From: Candidatus Gallionella acididurans
Lineage (GTDB): Bacteria; Pseudomonadota; Gammaproteobacteria; Burkholderiales; Gallionellaceae
DNA: 64,000 bases
Direction: 5' to 3'
Assembly: GCA_001577345.1 (NCBI GenBank)
Contig: LSLI01000009.1
Span: 1 to 64,000 of the forward strand
A program made the translations under genes and the position numbers. Of the stretch, positions 31,747 to 44,385 are shown piece after piece. Under the pieces are notes generated by a model that was given only the letters and a program-made list of their open reading frames with translations, was not told where the DNA came from and ran no database searches. Positions within the stretch are counted from its first letter, which is position 1. Every line of letters starts with the position of its first letter.

Positions 31747-32894
31747 TGCAGCAGTCTTCCGCCGGTCCTGAGGCCGCGGTTCTGGTCAGCATCGATTTCG
31801 GCAATAGCGATCACAGTGAAAGTTTGCAAGAATTGCGCTTGCTGGCAGAGACCGCTGGCGTGCGTGTTTTGGCTATCGTTGAAGCCAGGCGGCAGCGTCC
31901 TGATGCGGCACTGTTTGCGGGCAGTGGCAAGGTGCAGGAAATCGCCGAGCTGGTGGAACGATTGGAAGCACCGCTGGTGATTTTTAATCATGACCTTTCC
32001 CCCGCGCAGATGCGCAACCTGACTGCCAAACTGAACACGCGCGTGATCGACCGCACTATGTTGATCCTGGACATCTTCGCGCAGCGCGCACAAAGCCATG
32101 AAGGCAAGGTTCAGGTCGAGATTGCACAACTCAAGTATCTGGCCACACGCCTGGTGGGCATGAACCAGGACATGGGGCAGCAGAAACATGCGGTGGGGGC
32201 GCGCGGCCCCGGCGAAACCAGGCTGGAACTGGACAGGCGCAAACTCGACAAGCGCGTTCATTTGTTGAAAGAACGTCTGGAACAACTCACGCGCCAGCGC
32301 GAAGTGCGGCGGCGTGCGCGCAACCGCCATGATGTGCTGTCGGCATCCATTGTCGGCTATACCAATGCCGGCAAGTCGACACTGTTCAACAGGCTGACCC
32401 GCGCCAACGTGTATGTCGCGGACCAGTTGTTCGCCACCCTCGATACTACCTCGCGCCGCATGTTTACTGAGGATTCTGGTGAAATCGTGCTGTCTGACAC
32501 GGTGGGGTTCATCCGCCATCTGCCGCATTCGCTGGTTGCAGCTTTTCGCAGCACGCTGGAGGAAACGATCCAGGCCGATTTGTTGCTGCATGTGGTGGAT
32601 TCCAGCAACCCAAACCACGACGATCAGATCGCCGAAGTCAATAAAGTGCTGGCCGAGATTGATGCCGCGGAGATTCCTCAGGTCATGGTGTTCAACAAGA
32701 TCGACATGGGGGATGTGCCGGCCGGTGTGGAGCGGGATGAATATGGTAGAATCTGCCGCGTTTTTCTGAGTGCCCAAAGCGGTGCTGGTATGGAAGGTTT
32801 GCGGCTGGCATTGACAGAAGCCAAAACTGCCCGCCAAGCCGCCGCTGCAAAAGAGAATCAAACTAATCAAGCGAGTGACGAATTATGGGATTGA
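31746..32894 (+). CDS. hflX: GTPase HflX
   Basis: GARGPGETRLELDRRKLDKRV; SIVGYTNAGKSTLFN; adjacent to hfq. Confidence 0.97.
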   Translation: MQQSSAGPEAAVLVSIDFGNSDHSESLQELRLLAETAGVRVLAIVEARRQRPDAALFAGSGKVQEIAELVERLEAPLVIFNHDLSPAQMRNLTAKLNTRVIDRTMLILDIFAQRAQSHEGKVQVEIAQLKYLATRLVGMNQDMGQQKHAVGARGPGETRLELDRRKLDKRVHLLKERLEQLTRQREVRRRARNRHDVLSASIVGYTNAGKSTLFNRLTRANVYVADQLFATLDTTSRRMFTEDSGEIVLSDTVGFIRHLPHSLVAAFRSTLEETIQADLLLHVVDSSNPNHDDQIAEVNKVLAEIDAAEIPQVMVFNKIDMGDVPAGVERDEYGRICRVFLSAQSGAGMEGLRLALTEAKTARQAAAAKENQTNQASDELWD

Positions 32895-34084
32895 ATGATC
32901 CGCAATGGGGTAACAAGAATGGCAACGGCGGTCCTCCGGACCTGGAAGCACTGTTGCGAAAACTCAATCAAAAGCTAACGGCATTGATGGGGGGCGGCAA
33001 AGGCGGTGCCGGCAAACCCGACGGCGGTGCGCCCGCACAGGGCTTCGGGCCCGGCATCGGCTTGATCGTTGCGATCATTGCCCTGATCTGGATCGGCAGC
33101 GGATTTTACATCGTCGATGCGGGCCAGCGCGGCGCGGTGCTGCGCTTTGGCAAGAACGTGGAGATTACCCAGCCGGGCCCCCATTGGCATTTGCCTTTTC
33201 CGGTCGAGACCGTCGAAATCGTCAATGTGAGTCAGGTCCGGACCGTTGAGATCGGATATCGCGACAACGTCAAAAACAAGATACTGAATGAATCGCTGAT
33301 GCTGACCGACGATGAAAACATCATCGACATCCAGTTTGCAGTGCAGTACTTCGTGAGCGATCCTGCGGCGTACCTGTTCAACAATCGCGCTCCGGATGAA
33401 AATGTACACCAGGTGGCCGAAGCGGCAATACGCGAGGTGGTCGGCAAGAACAAGATGGATTTTGTACTGTATGAAGGGCGCGAGCAGGTGACGGCGGAGA
33501 CCACCAAGCTGATGCAAGCCATTCTTGACCGCTACAAGTCCGGCATCCTGATCAGCAAGGTCACGATGCAGAATGCTCAGCCGCCGGAACAGGTGCAGGC
33601 ATCCTTTGATGATGCGGTGAAGGCCGGGCAGGATCGCGAGCGCCAGAAAAACGAGGGGCAGGCATATGCCAATGACGTGATACCGCGCGCAAGCGGCGCG
33701 GCAGCGCGTTTGATGCAGGAAGCGCAGGGATATCACCAGAGTGTGATCGCAAACGCAGAAGGTGATGCCAGCCGCTTCAAGCAGATACTGGTGGAGTACC
33801 AGAAGGCGCCTGCTGTCACGCGCGAACGCATGTATCTGGACATGATGCAGCAAATGCTGGGCAATGTCAGCAAGGTGTTGATAGATCAAAAGAACGGCAA
33901 CAGCCTGCTTTATCTGCCCCTGGACAAGTTGATGGAAGCCACTCGTGCAGGTGCTGCAGTTTCAACCGAAGCGCAGCCCGCAGCCAAGACCGATGTCGCA
34001 CCGGCGACAACCCAGGGAAGTGATAATACAGCTGCACAGAGCGCGCGCGAGTCCCTGCTTGGCCGCGATCGGGAGACAAGATAA
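32885..34084 (+). CDS. hflK: FtsH protease activity modulator HflK
   Basis: MGLNDPQWGNKNGNGGPPDLEALLRKLNQKL...SPFH domain. Confidence 0.97.
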   Translation: MGLNDPQWGNKNGNGGPPDLEALLRKLNQKLTALMGGGKGGAGKPDGGAPAQGFGPGIGLIVAIIALIWIGSGFYIVDAGQRGAVLRFGKNVEITQPGPHWHLPFPVETVEIVNVSQVRTVEIGYRDNVKNKILNESLMLTDDENIIDIQFAVQYFVSDPAAYLFNNRAPDENVHQVAEAAIREVVGKNKMDFVLYEGREQVTAETTKLMQAILDRYKSGILISKVTMQNAQPPEQVQASFDDAVKAGQDRERQKNEGQAYANDVIPRASGAAARLMQEAQGYHQSVIANAEGDASRFKQILVEYQKAPAVTRERMYLDMMQQMLGNVSKVLIDQKNGNSLLYLPLDKLMEATRAGAAVSTEAQPAAKTDVAPATTQGSDNTAAQSARESLLGRDRETR

Positions 34085-34962
34085 TGAAGATCAATACAGC
34101 TAACATCCTGGTCGGCGCAGTGGTTGTGCTGGTAATTGCCAGCCTGAGCATGTTCGTGGTCGACCAGCGCCAGACTGCCATCGTGTTTCAGCTGGGGGAA
34201 ATGATCAGTGTAAAAACTGCCCCCGGTTTGTACTTCAAGGTGCCGCTGATGCAGAACGTGCGATTCTTTGATTCGCGCCTTCTTACTCTGGATACCGGGG
34301 AGCCGGAGCGCTACATCACGGCTGAAAAGAAAAACGTGATGGTGGATTCTTTCGTCAAGTGGCGCATCGCGGACGTCAAGCAATACTATGTCAGCGTCGG
34401 CGGCGATGAAATGCGCGCGAGGACACGCCTGATGCAGACGATCAATTCCAGCATGCGCGAGGAATTCGGCAAGCGCAGCATTCATGATGTCATTTCCGGC
34501 GAGCGCGACCAGATCATGCAGGCGGTGCTGCAGAAAACCGAGGCGGATGCCAGCAAGATAGGCGTGCAGGTGCTGGACGTGCGCCTCAAGCGCGTCGACT
34601 TCCCGCCCGAGATCAGCGATTCGGTATACCGGCGCATGGAGGCCGAGCGAAAACGCGTCGCCAACGAGCTGCGCGCAACCGGATTTGCCGAGAGCGAGAA
34701 GATCCGCGCCGATGCCGACCGGCAGCGCCAGGTTATCCTGGCGGGCGCCTACCGCGATGCGCAGCGCATCAAGGGTGAAGGCGATGCCAGAGCTTCTGTG
34801 CTGTATGCGGCAGCATTTGGCCGGAACCCTGAGTTCTATGCGTTCTATCGCAGTCTTGAGGCCTACAAGCAAAGCTTCAAGAACAAGGGCGATGTGATGG
34901 TGCTGGACCCGAGCTCGGTCTTCTTCAAATACATGAAGAATCCCGGTATGGGCGGCAAGTAG
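34084..34962 (+). CDS. hflC: Protease modulator HflC
   Basis: SMFVVDQRQTAIVFQLGEMISVKTAPGLYFKVPLMQNVRFFDSRLLTLDT. Confidence 0.97.
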   Translation: MKINTANILVGAVVVLVIASLSMFVVDQRQTAIVFQLGEMISVKTAPGLYFKVPLMQNVRFFDSRLLTLDTGEPERYITAEKKNVMVDSFVKWRIADVKQYYVSVGGDEMRARTRLMQTINSSMREEFGKRSIHDVISGERDQIMQAVLQKTEADASKIGVQVLDVRLKRVDFPPEISDSVYRRMEAERKRVANELRATGFAESEKIRADADRQRQVILAGAYRDAQRIKGEGDARASVLYAAAFGRNPEFYAFYRSLEAYKQSFKNKGDVMVLDPSSVFFKYMKNPGMGGK

Positions 34963-35147
34963 TGCTGCAATACTGGCTGCTTGGACTTGCGATGATGATG
35001 GTGGTGGAAGGTTTGTTGCCCTTTCTGCTGCCCGAAGTGTGGCGTGAGACCTTTCGCAAGCTGGTGGCACTGACAGACGGGCAATTGCGCTTTATCGGGC
35101 TTACCTCGATGCTGGCCGGCCTGCTGATGTTGTATTGGATCAAATAA
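34962..35147 (+). CDS. DUF2065 family membrane protein
   Basis: MLQYWLLGLAMMMVVEGLLPFLLPEVWRETFRKLVALTDGQLRFIGLTSMLAGLLMLYWIK; conserved hflC-hisZ context. Confidence 0.9.
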   Translation: MLQYWLLGLAMMMVVEGLLPFLLPEVWRETFRKLVALTDGQLRFIGLTSMLAGLLMLYWIK

Positions 35148-36304
35148 TGCAAAACTGGCTGCTCCCAGAATACATCCAGGACATGTTGCCGGACGAGGCG
35201 CTGCGTATCGAACAGATGCGCGCCCAGTTCCTCGACTTGCTGCGAAAGTCCGGCTATCAATTGGTGGCTCCGCCGCTGCTGGAATATGCCGAATCATTGT
35301 TGCTTGACGGCGGTGATGACAGGGATTTGCGCAGCTTCAAGCTGGTCGACCAGCTGAGCGGGCGCACCCTGGCATTGCGCGCTGACATCACGCCGCAAGT
35401 GGCACGCATAGACGCGCATTTGCTGAACCGTCAAGGCGTGGTGCGCCTGTGTTACGCGGGCAGCGTGCTGCATACCCAACCGGCGGGACTGACGCGGACC
35501 CGCGAATTGCTGCAAATCGGTGCCGAATTGTACGGGCATCGCGGGCTCGAGAGCGATCTGGAAATCCAGCAATTGATGCTGCAATCCCTGGCTTTGCTGG
35601 GCATCGAAGGCGTGCATCTCGACCTTGGCCATGTGGGTGTGTTTCGCGCGCTGGTGAACCATGCCAAATTGGACCGGAATATCGAGAACGAATTATTTGT
35701 CGCGCTGCAAAACAAGGACGGCACTGCTTTGCAAGCGCTGACGGCATCGCTGGATGCAGCCTTGCGCGATGCCCTGCTTGCGTTGCCGTCGCTGTATGGC
35801 AATTGTGCCGGCGTGCTGGAGAAAGCCCGCAGGCTGTTGCCGGATTACCCCGGGATTCGTGCGGCTCTGGATGACCTGCAAAGCATCTCGGGCAGTTTGC
35901 AACCGCTGGTGGCCGGCGTGGGCATAGACCTCGCCGACTTGCGCGGATACCACTATCACAACGGCATGGTGTTTGCCGCCTACCACGCAGGCAGCCACGA
36001 TGCGATCGCGCTGGGCGGGCGCTACGACGGCCTGGGCAAGAGCTTCGGACGCGCGCGCGCAGCCACCGGATTCAGCATGGACCTGCGGCAGTTGTACAGT
36101 TTGCTGCCGCATCGAACAGCCAGAATGGGCATTTGTGCGCCTTACCTCGACGATGCAACTTTGCGCGACCAGATTGCGCAACTGCGTGATGCCGGGGAAA
36201 TTGTCGTCGTCGACCTGCTCGGTGACGCAAGCCTGCGCAGGGAGTTGCAGTGCGACCGCGAGCTGGTTTTGCGCAACGGTGCTTGGCAGATCGTTGCGCT
36301 TTGA
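35147..36304 (+). CDS. hisZ: ATP phosphoribosyltransferase regulatory subunit
   Basis: NWLLPEYIQDMLPDEALRIEQMRAQFLDLLRKSGYQLVAPPLLEYAESLL...; class II aaRS-like; upstream of purA. Confidence 0.94.
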   Translation: MQNWLLPEYIQDMLPDEALRIEQMRAQFLDLLRKSGYQLVAPPLLEYAESLLLDGGDDRDLRSFKLVDQLSGRTLALRADITPQVARIDAHLLNRQGVVRLCYAGSVLHTQPAGLTRTRELLQIGAELYGHRGLESDLEIQQLMLQSLALLGIEGVHLDLGHVGVFRALVNHAKLDRNIENELFVALQNKDGTALQALTASLDAALRDALLALPSLYGNCAGVLEKARRLLPDYPGIRAALDDLQSISGSLQPLVAGVGIDLADLRGYHYHNGMVFAAYHAGSHDAIALGGRYDGLGKSFGRARAATGFSMDLRQLYSLLPHRTARMGICAPYLDDATLRDQIAQLRDAGEIVVVDLLGDASLRRELQCDRELVLRNGAWQIVAL

Positions 36305-36320
36305 TAATTGAAACTGTTGA

Positions 36321-37655
<1,335 letters not shown>

Positions 37656-37772
37656 CGTGATGAATATGTTGGGCTACACAAGGAACGCGGTGCATGGTTC
37701 GCACTTCGTTCTTGTTTGAGCGTTTGAGATTTGAACTGGTGCCCGGGGCAGGAGCTTCGCTGTTCCGGGCAC

Positions 37773-37799
37773 AAAAAAATGGCCCGCTTGCGCGAGCCA
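37773..37799 (-). terminator. Terminator downstream of tRNA-Leu(CAG)
   Basis: Reverse strand tggctcgc-gcaa-gcgggcca followed by T7. Confidence 0.65.
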
Positions 37800-37809
37800 T
37801 ATTTTGTAC

Positions 37810-37894
37810 TGGTGCCCAGAAGAGGACTCGAACCTCCACACCTTGCGGCACACGGACCTGAACCGTGCGCGTCTACCAATTCCGCCATCTGGGC
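37810..37894 (-). tRNA. tRNA-Leu (anticodon CAG)
   Basis: Reverse complement gcccagatggcggaattggtagacgcgcacggttCAGgtccgtgtgccgcaaggtgtggaggttcgagtcctcttctgggcacca. Confidence 0.97.
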
Positions 37895-37943
37895 TTAGAT
37901 TTGCTGAAGGCGCGCAATTTAATTGTTAAAGGATACATTGTCA

Positions 37944-40223
37944 ATGAAAAATAAAAAGAATATACGTCTGCAAGACCCGTTTCTGGAACGCGAACGCGAG
38001 CAATACGAGCAACCGCTGCCCAGCCGCGAATTTATTTTGCAGATACTTACCGAGCAAGGTGCGCCTGTAGCTGATGAAGAGCTGCTGGGAATGTTGCAGA
38101 TCAACAAGGACGAAGAAGACCTGTTTTCGCGCCGTTTGCGGGCAATGGAGCGCGACGGGCAGATCATGCGCAACCGAAAACGTGACATCTGCGTGGTCGA
38201 CAAGCTCGATCTGGTCAAGGGCAAGGTGCAGGGCCATCCGGATGGTTTCGGCTTCCTGATCCCGGAGGACGGCAGCCCCGACATGTTCCTCAGCGAGAAG
38301 GAAATGCACCAGGTGCTGCACGGCGACGTGGTGATGGTGCGTCAGAGCGGCGTGGACCGGCGCGGGCGTCCCGAGGGGAAGATCGTCGAAGTGCTGGAAC
38401 GCGCCAATAACCGTGTGGTCGGCCGATTGTACGAGGAACATGGCATCCAGTTCGTGGTGGCGGAGAACCGCCGCATCACCCAGGACATACTGGTCGCCCC
38501 CGGCCAGTCGGGTGCGGCCAAGGTAGGGCAGGTGGTGATACTGGAGATCATGCAGCATCCCGACAAACACGCGCAGCCGATAGGCCGCATCGTCGAAGTT
38601 TTGGGCAACTATGCCGATCCGGGCATGGAGATCGAGATCGCGTTGCGCAAGCACGACCTGCCGTACGAGTTTCCCAAGGATGCCGAACGTCAGGCCAAGG
38701 CGATCTCTCCAACAGTTGCCGCAGCCGATTGGGCGGGACGTGAGGATATACGCAGCCTGCCGCTGGTCACGATAGACGGCGAGACCGCGCGCGATTTCGA
38801 CGATGCGGTGTATTGCGCGCCGGAAAAGGGCGGCTACCGGCTGGTGGTGGCGATTGCCGATGTCAGCCACTATGTGCAGACCGGTGACGCGCTTGATCGC
38901 GAGGCGATCCTGCGCGGCAACTCCGTATATTTCCCGCGCAGGGTGATCCCGATGCTGCCGGAAGAATTGTCCAACGGCCTGTGCTCGCTGAATCCGCACG
39001 TGGACCGTTTGTGCATGGTGTGCGACATGCATATCAACAGCAGCGGTGATATCGAGAAATACCGCTTCTATCCATCGGTGATGCATTCCCAGGCGCGGCT
39101 GACCTATACCCAGGTCGCGGAAATGCTCGCCGAACCGGACGGTGATCTGGCCAGGAGCAACGCGGCTATCGTGCCGCACCTGCAAAACCTCTATCAGTTG
39201 TTCCAAAAGCTGTTAAAAGCGCGCGAAAAGCGCGGCGCGATCGATTTCGAGACGGTCGAGACGCAGATGATCTTTACCGACCAGGGCAAGATCGAAAAGA
39301 TCGTGCCGGTGGTGCGCAACGACGCGCACAAGCTGATCGAGGAATGCATGCTGGCGGCCAACGTCTGCGCGGCCGGTTACCTGCACGAAAACGGGCACAC
39401 CGTGCTGTACCGCATCCACCAGGGACCCACACCGGAAAAACTCGAAGCGTTGCGCGAATTCATGAAAGAATTCGGTTTGCAACTGACCGGTGAAGACGAT
39501 CCGCAGGCAGCCGATTACTCCAAACTGCTCAAGCGCATCAAAGGCCGCCCCGATGCCGGTTTACTGCAAACCGTGATGCTGCGTTCCTTGCGCCAGGCCA
39601 AGTATGAGCCGGAAAACATCGGGCACTTCGGTCTGGGCTACGACGCATACACTCATTTCACCTCGCCGATACGCCGCTACCCCGACCTGCTGGTGCATCG
39701 CGCCATCAAGGCCGTATTGCAGGGAAAGAAATACACACCTGCGCAGAAATGGGCCGAGCTGGGGGTGCATTGCTCGATGACCGAGCGCCGCGCCGACGAT
39801 GCGACGCGCGATGTCGAGGCTTGGCTTAAATGCTTTTACATGCGCGACCATTTGGGCAGCGTGTTCACCGGCACGGTTTCGTCGGTCACCAGCTTTGGCA
39901 TGTTCGTGTCGCTGGACGACCTGTATGTCGAAGGGCTGGTGCACATCTCCGAGCTTGGCAAGGATTATTTCCAGTTCGATCCCGCCAAACATCAATTGCT
40001 CGGCGAGCGTACAGGCCAGCGTTATCGTCTTGGCGACCGCGTGCAAGTGCGCGTCGTGAAGGTGGACATGGAAAGCACCAAGATCGACTTCGTGTTGCAT
40101 GAGCTGATCGATGCCTCCGGACACGGGGATGCCGGGCATCGGGACGAAGCTAAAGGACGTTCAAGCAAGGCTGGAAAAACCACAGCCAAGGGCAAGACCA
40201 GGGAAAAAAAGCGCCATGGCTGA
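37944..40223 (+). CDS. rnr: Ribonuclease R
   Basis: [37 protein letters not shown]...RNB and S1 domains; lysine-rich tail. Confidence 0.96.
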   Translation: MKNKKNIRLQDPFLEREREQYEQPLPSREFILQILTEQGAPVADEELLGMLQINKDEEDLFSRRLRAMERDGQIMRNRKRDICVVDKLDLVKGKVQGHPDGFGFLIPEDGSPDMFLSEKEMHQVLHGDVVMVRQSGVDRRGRPEGKIVEVLERANNRVVGRLYEEHGIQFVVAENRRITQDILVAPGQSGAAKVGQVVILEIMQHPDKHAQPIGRIVEVLGNYADPGMEIEIALRKHDLPYEFPKDAERQAKAISPTVAAADWAGREDIRSLPLVTIDGETARDFDDAVYCAPEKGGYRLVVAIADVSHYVQTGDALDREAILRGNSVYFPRRVIPMLPEELSNGLCSLNPHVDRLCMVCDMHINSSGDIEKYRFYPSVMHSQARLTYTQVAEMLAEPDGDLARSNAAIVPHLQNLYQLFQKLLKAREKRGAIDFETVETQMIFTDQGKIEKIVPVVRNDAHKLIEECMLAANVCAAGYLHENGHTVLYRIHQGPTPEKLEALREFMKEFGLQLTGEDDPQAADYSKLLKRIKGRPDAGLLQTVMLRSLRQAKYEPENIGHFGLGYDAYTHFTSPIRRYPDLLVHRAIKAVLQGKKYTPAQKWAELGVHCSMTERRADDATRDVEAWLKCFYMRDHLGSVFTGTVSSVTSFGMFVSLDDLYVEGLVHISELGKDYFQFDPAKHQLLGERTGQRYRLGDRVQVRVVKVDMESTKIDFVLHELIDASGHGDAGHRDEAKGRSSKAGKTTAKGKTREKKRHG

Positions 40224-40959
40224 TTTGCGGCTGATCTACGGCTTTCATGCCGTGACCTCGCGCATTCGCCAGAATCCGGACGGTGTGCTCGAAGTTTATC
40301 TGCAGGCGCAGCGCCAGGATCCGCGCATGCGCGACTTGATCAAGCTCGCCGAAACCAGCGGCGTGCGGGTTATCCCGATAGAAGCAGCGCGCCTGGACGG
40401 CATGGCGGGCAATGCGCGCCATCAGGGCGTTGCGGCGCGCGTCGATGCGGCACAGCGGGTGCAGCATCTGGAGGACGTGCTGGATACGCTCAATGAGCCG
40501 CCCTTGCTGCTGGTGCTGGATGGCGTGCAGGATCCGCACAATCTGGGTGCCTGTCTGCGCAGCGCCGATGCGTTCGGCGTGCACGCTGTGATCGCGCCGA
40601 AGGACCGCGCGGTTGGCATCACCGCGACAGTCGAGAAGGTGGCCTGTGGCGCGGCGGAAACTGTCCCATACATCACCGTCACCAATCTTGCGCGCACTCT
40701 GCGGGAGCTGCAGCAGCGCGACATCTGGGTAGTCGGCGCGGCAGGCGAGGCCGAACAGGATCTGAACGGCTTCAAGCACAGGGGCGCACTTGCGTGGGTG
40801 CTGGGCGCGGAAGGAGAGGGCCTGCGCCGGTTGACCCGCGAAACCTGCGACGAACTGGTGCGCATCCCTATGCTGGGCAGCGTGGAAAGCCTGAATGTAT
40901 CGGTGAGTGCCGGTATCTGCCTGTTCGAGGCAAGAAGGCAACGGAAGGGCGGGGCGTAG
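40216..40959 (+). CDS. rlmB: 23S rRNA (guanosine-2'-O-)-methyltransferase RlmB
   Basis: [33 protein letters not shown]...[28 protein letters not shown]; SpoU family. Confidence 0.95.
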   Translation: MADLRLIYGFHAVTSRIRQNPDGVLEVYLQAQRQDPRMRDLIKLAETSGVRVIPIEAARLDGMAGNARHQGVAARVDAAQRVQHLEDVLDTLNEPPLLLVLDGVQDPHNLGACLRSADAFGVHAVIAPKDRAVGITATVEKVACGAAETVPYITVTNLARTLRELQQRDIWVVGAAGEAEQDLNGFKHRGALAWVLGAEGEGLRRLTRETCDELVRIPMLGSVESLNVSVSAGICLFEARRQRKGGA

Positions 40960-40987
40960 CCACTTTACATTTTGGATGACTGGCCTG

Positions 40988-42166
40988 TCAGAAGGGTTCC
41001 GAGCAAATTATCCGGTTTCTTCCGACTGACTTGGCTTCATACAAGGCTATATCGACTAGATTCAAGAGTTTGCCAATTTCCAATTTCTCGCTGCAGGTCA
41101 GCAAGCCGAAGGAAGCTGTCACAGCAAGATCTGGATGACTGCCGACAAGACGGGCATGTTCAATGCCGTTGCGCAATCGCTCCGCGCATATCATTGCCTC
41201 GTTCCGGTTGGTATTTGGCAGCAGGCAAAGAAACTCCTCACCGCCCCAGCGTCCGAATATATCGATCTCGCGCAGATTGTTCGATACGAGAGCAGACAAG
41301 CCTATCAGCACCTGATCCCCGATCAAATGCCCCAGTGTGTCGTTGACTTCCTTGAAATGGTCCAGGTCGATCAGCATGACCGAAAAGATCGTATTGCACC
41401 GGTGCAGTGCCATGCTTTGGCGTTCAAGTTCTTGTGACATGTGACGACGGTTGAACATCCCCGTCAATTCGTCATGCTGAGCCTGCACTGCCAATTGTTC
41501 GCGCAAGGCAAGTTCGCGTCGATGACTTTCGCGCGTATCTTTCAGGGCTATATTCCGCTCAAAACCTTGCTCGAAAGCGACATTGGAGATTTTGTACATC
41601 CTCTTCGCCGTGATCGTTAGCAAGGCAGCATATACGACCACCCCGACAACAAATGTCACTTCGGCCTGACTACGCAAATATAGCTCACCGGAAACGATAT
41701 AAGCGAGCAGTGACAGGATGAGCGGGATGATAAAACCGATATAGGTTGGCAGCGATACACTCATGATATTCATGGTGACACCCAAAACGGCGGTTATCGT
41801 GGCAAATTTGAAGATGAGCAGGAAGTCCAATTGCCGCGTGTTCAGCAGGAACATCATTGCGCCCCATCCGGCACCGTAAAAGACATTGAGAATGACGCGC
41901 CAATTGCGCCAATGAACGAGCGCTTCGTAGCGATCGCCGGAAGTATGGTTCTTCCGGAGTGTCTTGAGGCGAGCCAGCATGATCACGACCATGCAGGTAA
42001 GCCAAACAAGGATATTGGTCATGGGCACTGTTTCAAGATGCGCCCAAGCGACTGTCAGTATCGCGATGCCGGCTATATAGATCGACGTACTCTCCCGCAC
42101 GGACAATTCATTCAGTTGCGCAACCAGCAGTCGCTTCATTGATGCTTGGTCAGTGTTCTCATTCAT
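40988..42166 (-). CDS. Membrane-anchored GGDEF diguanylate cyclase
   Basis: N-terminal TM segments; HDELTGMFNRRHMSQEL...MLIDLDHFKEVNDTLGHLIGDQVL...FGRWGGEEFLCLLPNT. Confidence 0.92.
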   Translation of the reverse strand: MNENTDQASMKRLLVAQLNELSVRESTSIYIAGIAILTVAWAHLETVPMTNILVWLTCMVVIMLARLKTLRKNHTSGDRYEALVHWRNWRVILNVFYGAGWGAMMFLLNTRQLDFLLIFKFATITAVLGVTMNIMSVSLPTYIGFIIPLILSLLAYIVSGELYLRSQAEVTFVVGVVVYAALLTITAKRMYKISNVAFEQGFERNIALKDTRESHRRELALREQLAVQAQHDELTGMFNRRHMSQELERQSMALHRCNTIFSVMLIDLDHFKEVNDTLGHLIGDQVLIGLSALVSNNLREIDIFGRWGGEEFLCLLPNTNRNEAMICAERLRNGIEHARLVGSHPDLAVTASFGLLTCSEKLEIGKLLNLVDIALYEAKSVGRNRIICSEPF

Positions 42167-42452
42167 GCAATCTTTCACGGGTTGATGTTGACCGTTACGA
42201 ACAATTAGGGAGCCAGGGATCAACTTATCCAATCGTAACCTTTTATACATTGGACCGAATGTTTTGCCAAGCGATAATGTGCGACTTGAGTATCGGAAGG
42301 TGACTGCAGAGCGCCGTAAGAAGCGCATAAATCGACCGTTACCCGATCCCTGTTTGGTCAGTATCATGCACCCATGCACAATGTTTTACTTGATGTTTCC
42401 GAATTCATGCCAAGCTTGATAATATGAATATGGATATCAGCAGGAGGTCATC

Positions 42453-43085
42453 TTGGTATTTCTTGATCGTGACGATGCGGCGCGCCGGCTGGCAGAAGCA
42501 CTTGCGCAATATCGAGGACAAAACCCGCTGGTGCTGGCGATCCCGCGCGGAGCGGTGACTATGGCGAAGATCATCGCCAACGAGCTGGGCGGAGAAGTGG
42601 ACGTGGTGCTGGTACGAAAACTTCGCGCGCCGGGCAATCCGGAATTCGCGATCGGTTCGGTGGACGAGACCGGATGGACCTATCTTGGCGACTATGCCGG
42701 GCAGGTGGGTGGCAGTTCGCAATACATCGAAGCAGAAAAGCAGGTGCAACTCAAATTGATGCGCGAGCGGCGCGCCAGCTATACGCCGATACGCCCGCCG
42801 CACAATCCATCGGGGCGCATCGTCATTGTCGTGGACGATGGGCTGGCCACAGGGTCCACGATGATCGCCGCGCTGCACGCGTTGCGCGCAAAATCCCCGA
42901 AAAAACTGATCTGTGCAGTCCCGGTTGCCCCTCCCGATACGCTGGCGAAAGTGGAACCCTATGCCGATCAGGTGGTGTGCCTGGGCGCACCGGAAGTGTT
43001 TTATGCTGTGGGGCAGTTCTACCAATCCTTTCCTCAGGTGAGCGACCAGGAAGTGATCGGGCTGCTCAAGTCGGGCTCAAACTAG
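42453..43085 (+). CDS. Phosphoribosyltransferase family protein
   Basis: LVFLDRDDAARRLAEALAQYRGQNPLVLAIPRGAVTMAKIIANELGGEVDVVLVRKLRAPGNPEFAIG; PRTase loop IVIVVDDGLATGSTMIAAL; TTG start with AGGAGG upstream. Confidence 0.88.
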   Translation: MVFLDRDDAARRLAEALAQYRGQNPLVLAIPRGAVTMAKIIANELGGEVDVVLVRKLRAPGNPEFAIGSVDETGWTYLGDYAGQVGGSSQYIEAEKQVQLKLMRERRASYTPIRPPHNPSGRIVIVVDDGLATGSTMIAALHALRAKSPKKLICAVPVAPPDTLAKVEPYADQVVCLGAPEVFYAVGQFYQSFPQVSDQEVIGLLKSGSN

Positions 43086-43439
43086 CCTTTCCCTGCCATC
43101 CTGCCGCATTGAACATGCGGCCTCTTCCGCCGGACCGACGCAAATTAATATTCATGTAACCTGCCGCGGTTATGATTTGACCGGGTCGCAATTCGGCCGG
43201 GCGTTTGCATTGCAAGGCGATGCCGCTTCACTTGATGAAATTTTATTAACAGAACTTTGATCCAGGAGCGCCATCTTATCCGCGCATCACATCGATGGCC
43301 AAACAAGCGCATTGATGTTTGCAAGGATGCACTGCAGCGGAGCGTCCCTGCAGTTCTGTGGCGCAGGCCAGAATATTGCCGGTTTGATTGCCCGCCGGGC
43401 AAATCAAAATTGACGAACAGATTTAATTCAGGAGAAACC

Positions 43440-43721
43440 ATGAGCAAATTTAGGATATTGCCGGGAGCCGCGGGGATCATCGCCTTGACCGCGACGATGG
43501 GTTTTGTCGATGGGAAACGCGAAATCGAGGCCGAGCTTTTTTCCAGGGAAAGAGCTGTTTTGGTGAGAACCTACTCGGAAATTGGGGCTGACGGGAGCTG
43601 GTCCGGCAATCAGGCCGGGAGCAAGCCGGATATTTCCGCCTATCTGGTCGAAATCAAGCGGGGGGATACGATCAAAAAGGTTTTGGTTGACGCGGCGAGC
43701 GGAAAAATACTGGTGTCGTGA
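43440..43721 (+). CDS. Hypothetical protein
   Basis: MSKFRILPGAAGIIALTATMGFVDGKREIEAELFSRERAVLVRTYSEIGADGSW...; AGGAG ribosome-binding site at 43431. Confidence 0.55.
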   Translation: MSKFRILPGAAGIIALTATMGFVDGKREIEAELFSRERAVLVRTYSEIGADGSWSGNQAGSKPDISAYLVEIKRGDTIKKVLVDAASGKILVS

Positions 43722-44385
43722 GCGTTGCTTCCCGGGCTTGTCTGATCCCGGGCGGGGATGCTTCCAGGACCGCTTCCCACGCGCCCAGTTTATGCTCGTA
43801 CCGCATGGATGCATAGGCAGGGCTGGTCGACGGCAGGCGTCGGCAATCCGGCAGCCGCGGTTCGAGACAAGCTTGCACATGCTTGCAGAAGATGGATTCA
43901 GCCAGAGCGCCGTTGAAAAAAACCCGCGTGATGCCCGGGTGTCTCCCGAAGAACGACACAAAATCGTTGACCCGGATCGAGTCTGCCTCGATATCGGCAT
44001 CCATGCTGGTGTGCCGGGTGCATGAGGCGAGTACATCCCAGAGTGCGATGCCGGCGGATTTCAGCATTTGAATTCGCGCTTCATACGGCAAAGCCGGCGC
44101 TGCTCCGAACAGGTCGCCCATGATGGTCCAGAAGGCGTTGCGTGGATGCGCATAATATTGTCTTGCCCGCAGCGATTCCTTGCCCGGCATGCTGCCGAGG
44201 ATCAGGATGGTTGCGCCGGGATTCTCGACCGGCGGGAAGCTTAGGATGTGCGGCAATCTGTAGATCTCCGGTGATTCGGCGCGAATTGTCTTTCTGCGCC
44301 GGTTATGGTTCGATACCTCGCCGCGAACGGCAATACCGCATTCTGCTACAGATACTGGGCGAACACCGCCACACCCTTTGCGCAC
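43672..44385 (-). CDS. DNA-deoxyinosine glycosylase-like (uracil-DNA glycosylase superfamily); start uncertain
   Basis: LPHILSFPPVENPGATILILGSMPGKESLRARQYYAHPRNAFWTIMGDLFGA...GIALWDVLASCTRHTSMDADI. Confidence 0.8.
   Translation of the reverse strand: MRKGCGGVRPVSVAECGIAVRGEVSNHNRRRKTIRAESPEIYRLPHILSFPPVENPGATILILGSMPGKESLRARQYYAHPRNAFWTIMGDLFGAAPALPYEARIQMLKSAGIALWDVLASCTRHTSMDADIEADSIRVNDFVSFFGRHPGITRVFFNGALAESIFCKHVQACLEPRLPDCRRLPSTSPAYASMRYEHKLGAWEAVLEASPPGIRQAREATLTTPVFFRSPRQPKPF

Noticed and set aside
31677-32870. 397-aa minus-strand ORF opposite hflX
   Set aside because: Shadow ORF in GC-rich coding DNA; hflX on the plus strand is unambiguous.
37739-37772. gtgcccgg...ccgggcac hairpin considered as the purA terminator
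   Set aside because: Followed by an A-run rather than a T-run on the plus strand; the A-run belongs to the opposite-strand tRNA-Leu terminator. Left as an unassigned stem-loop.
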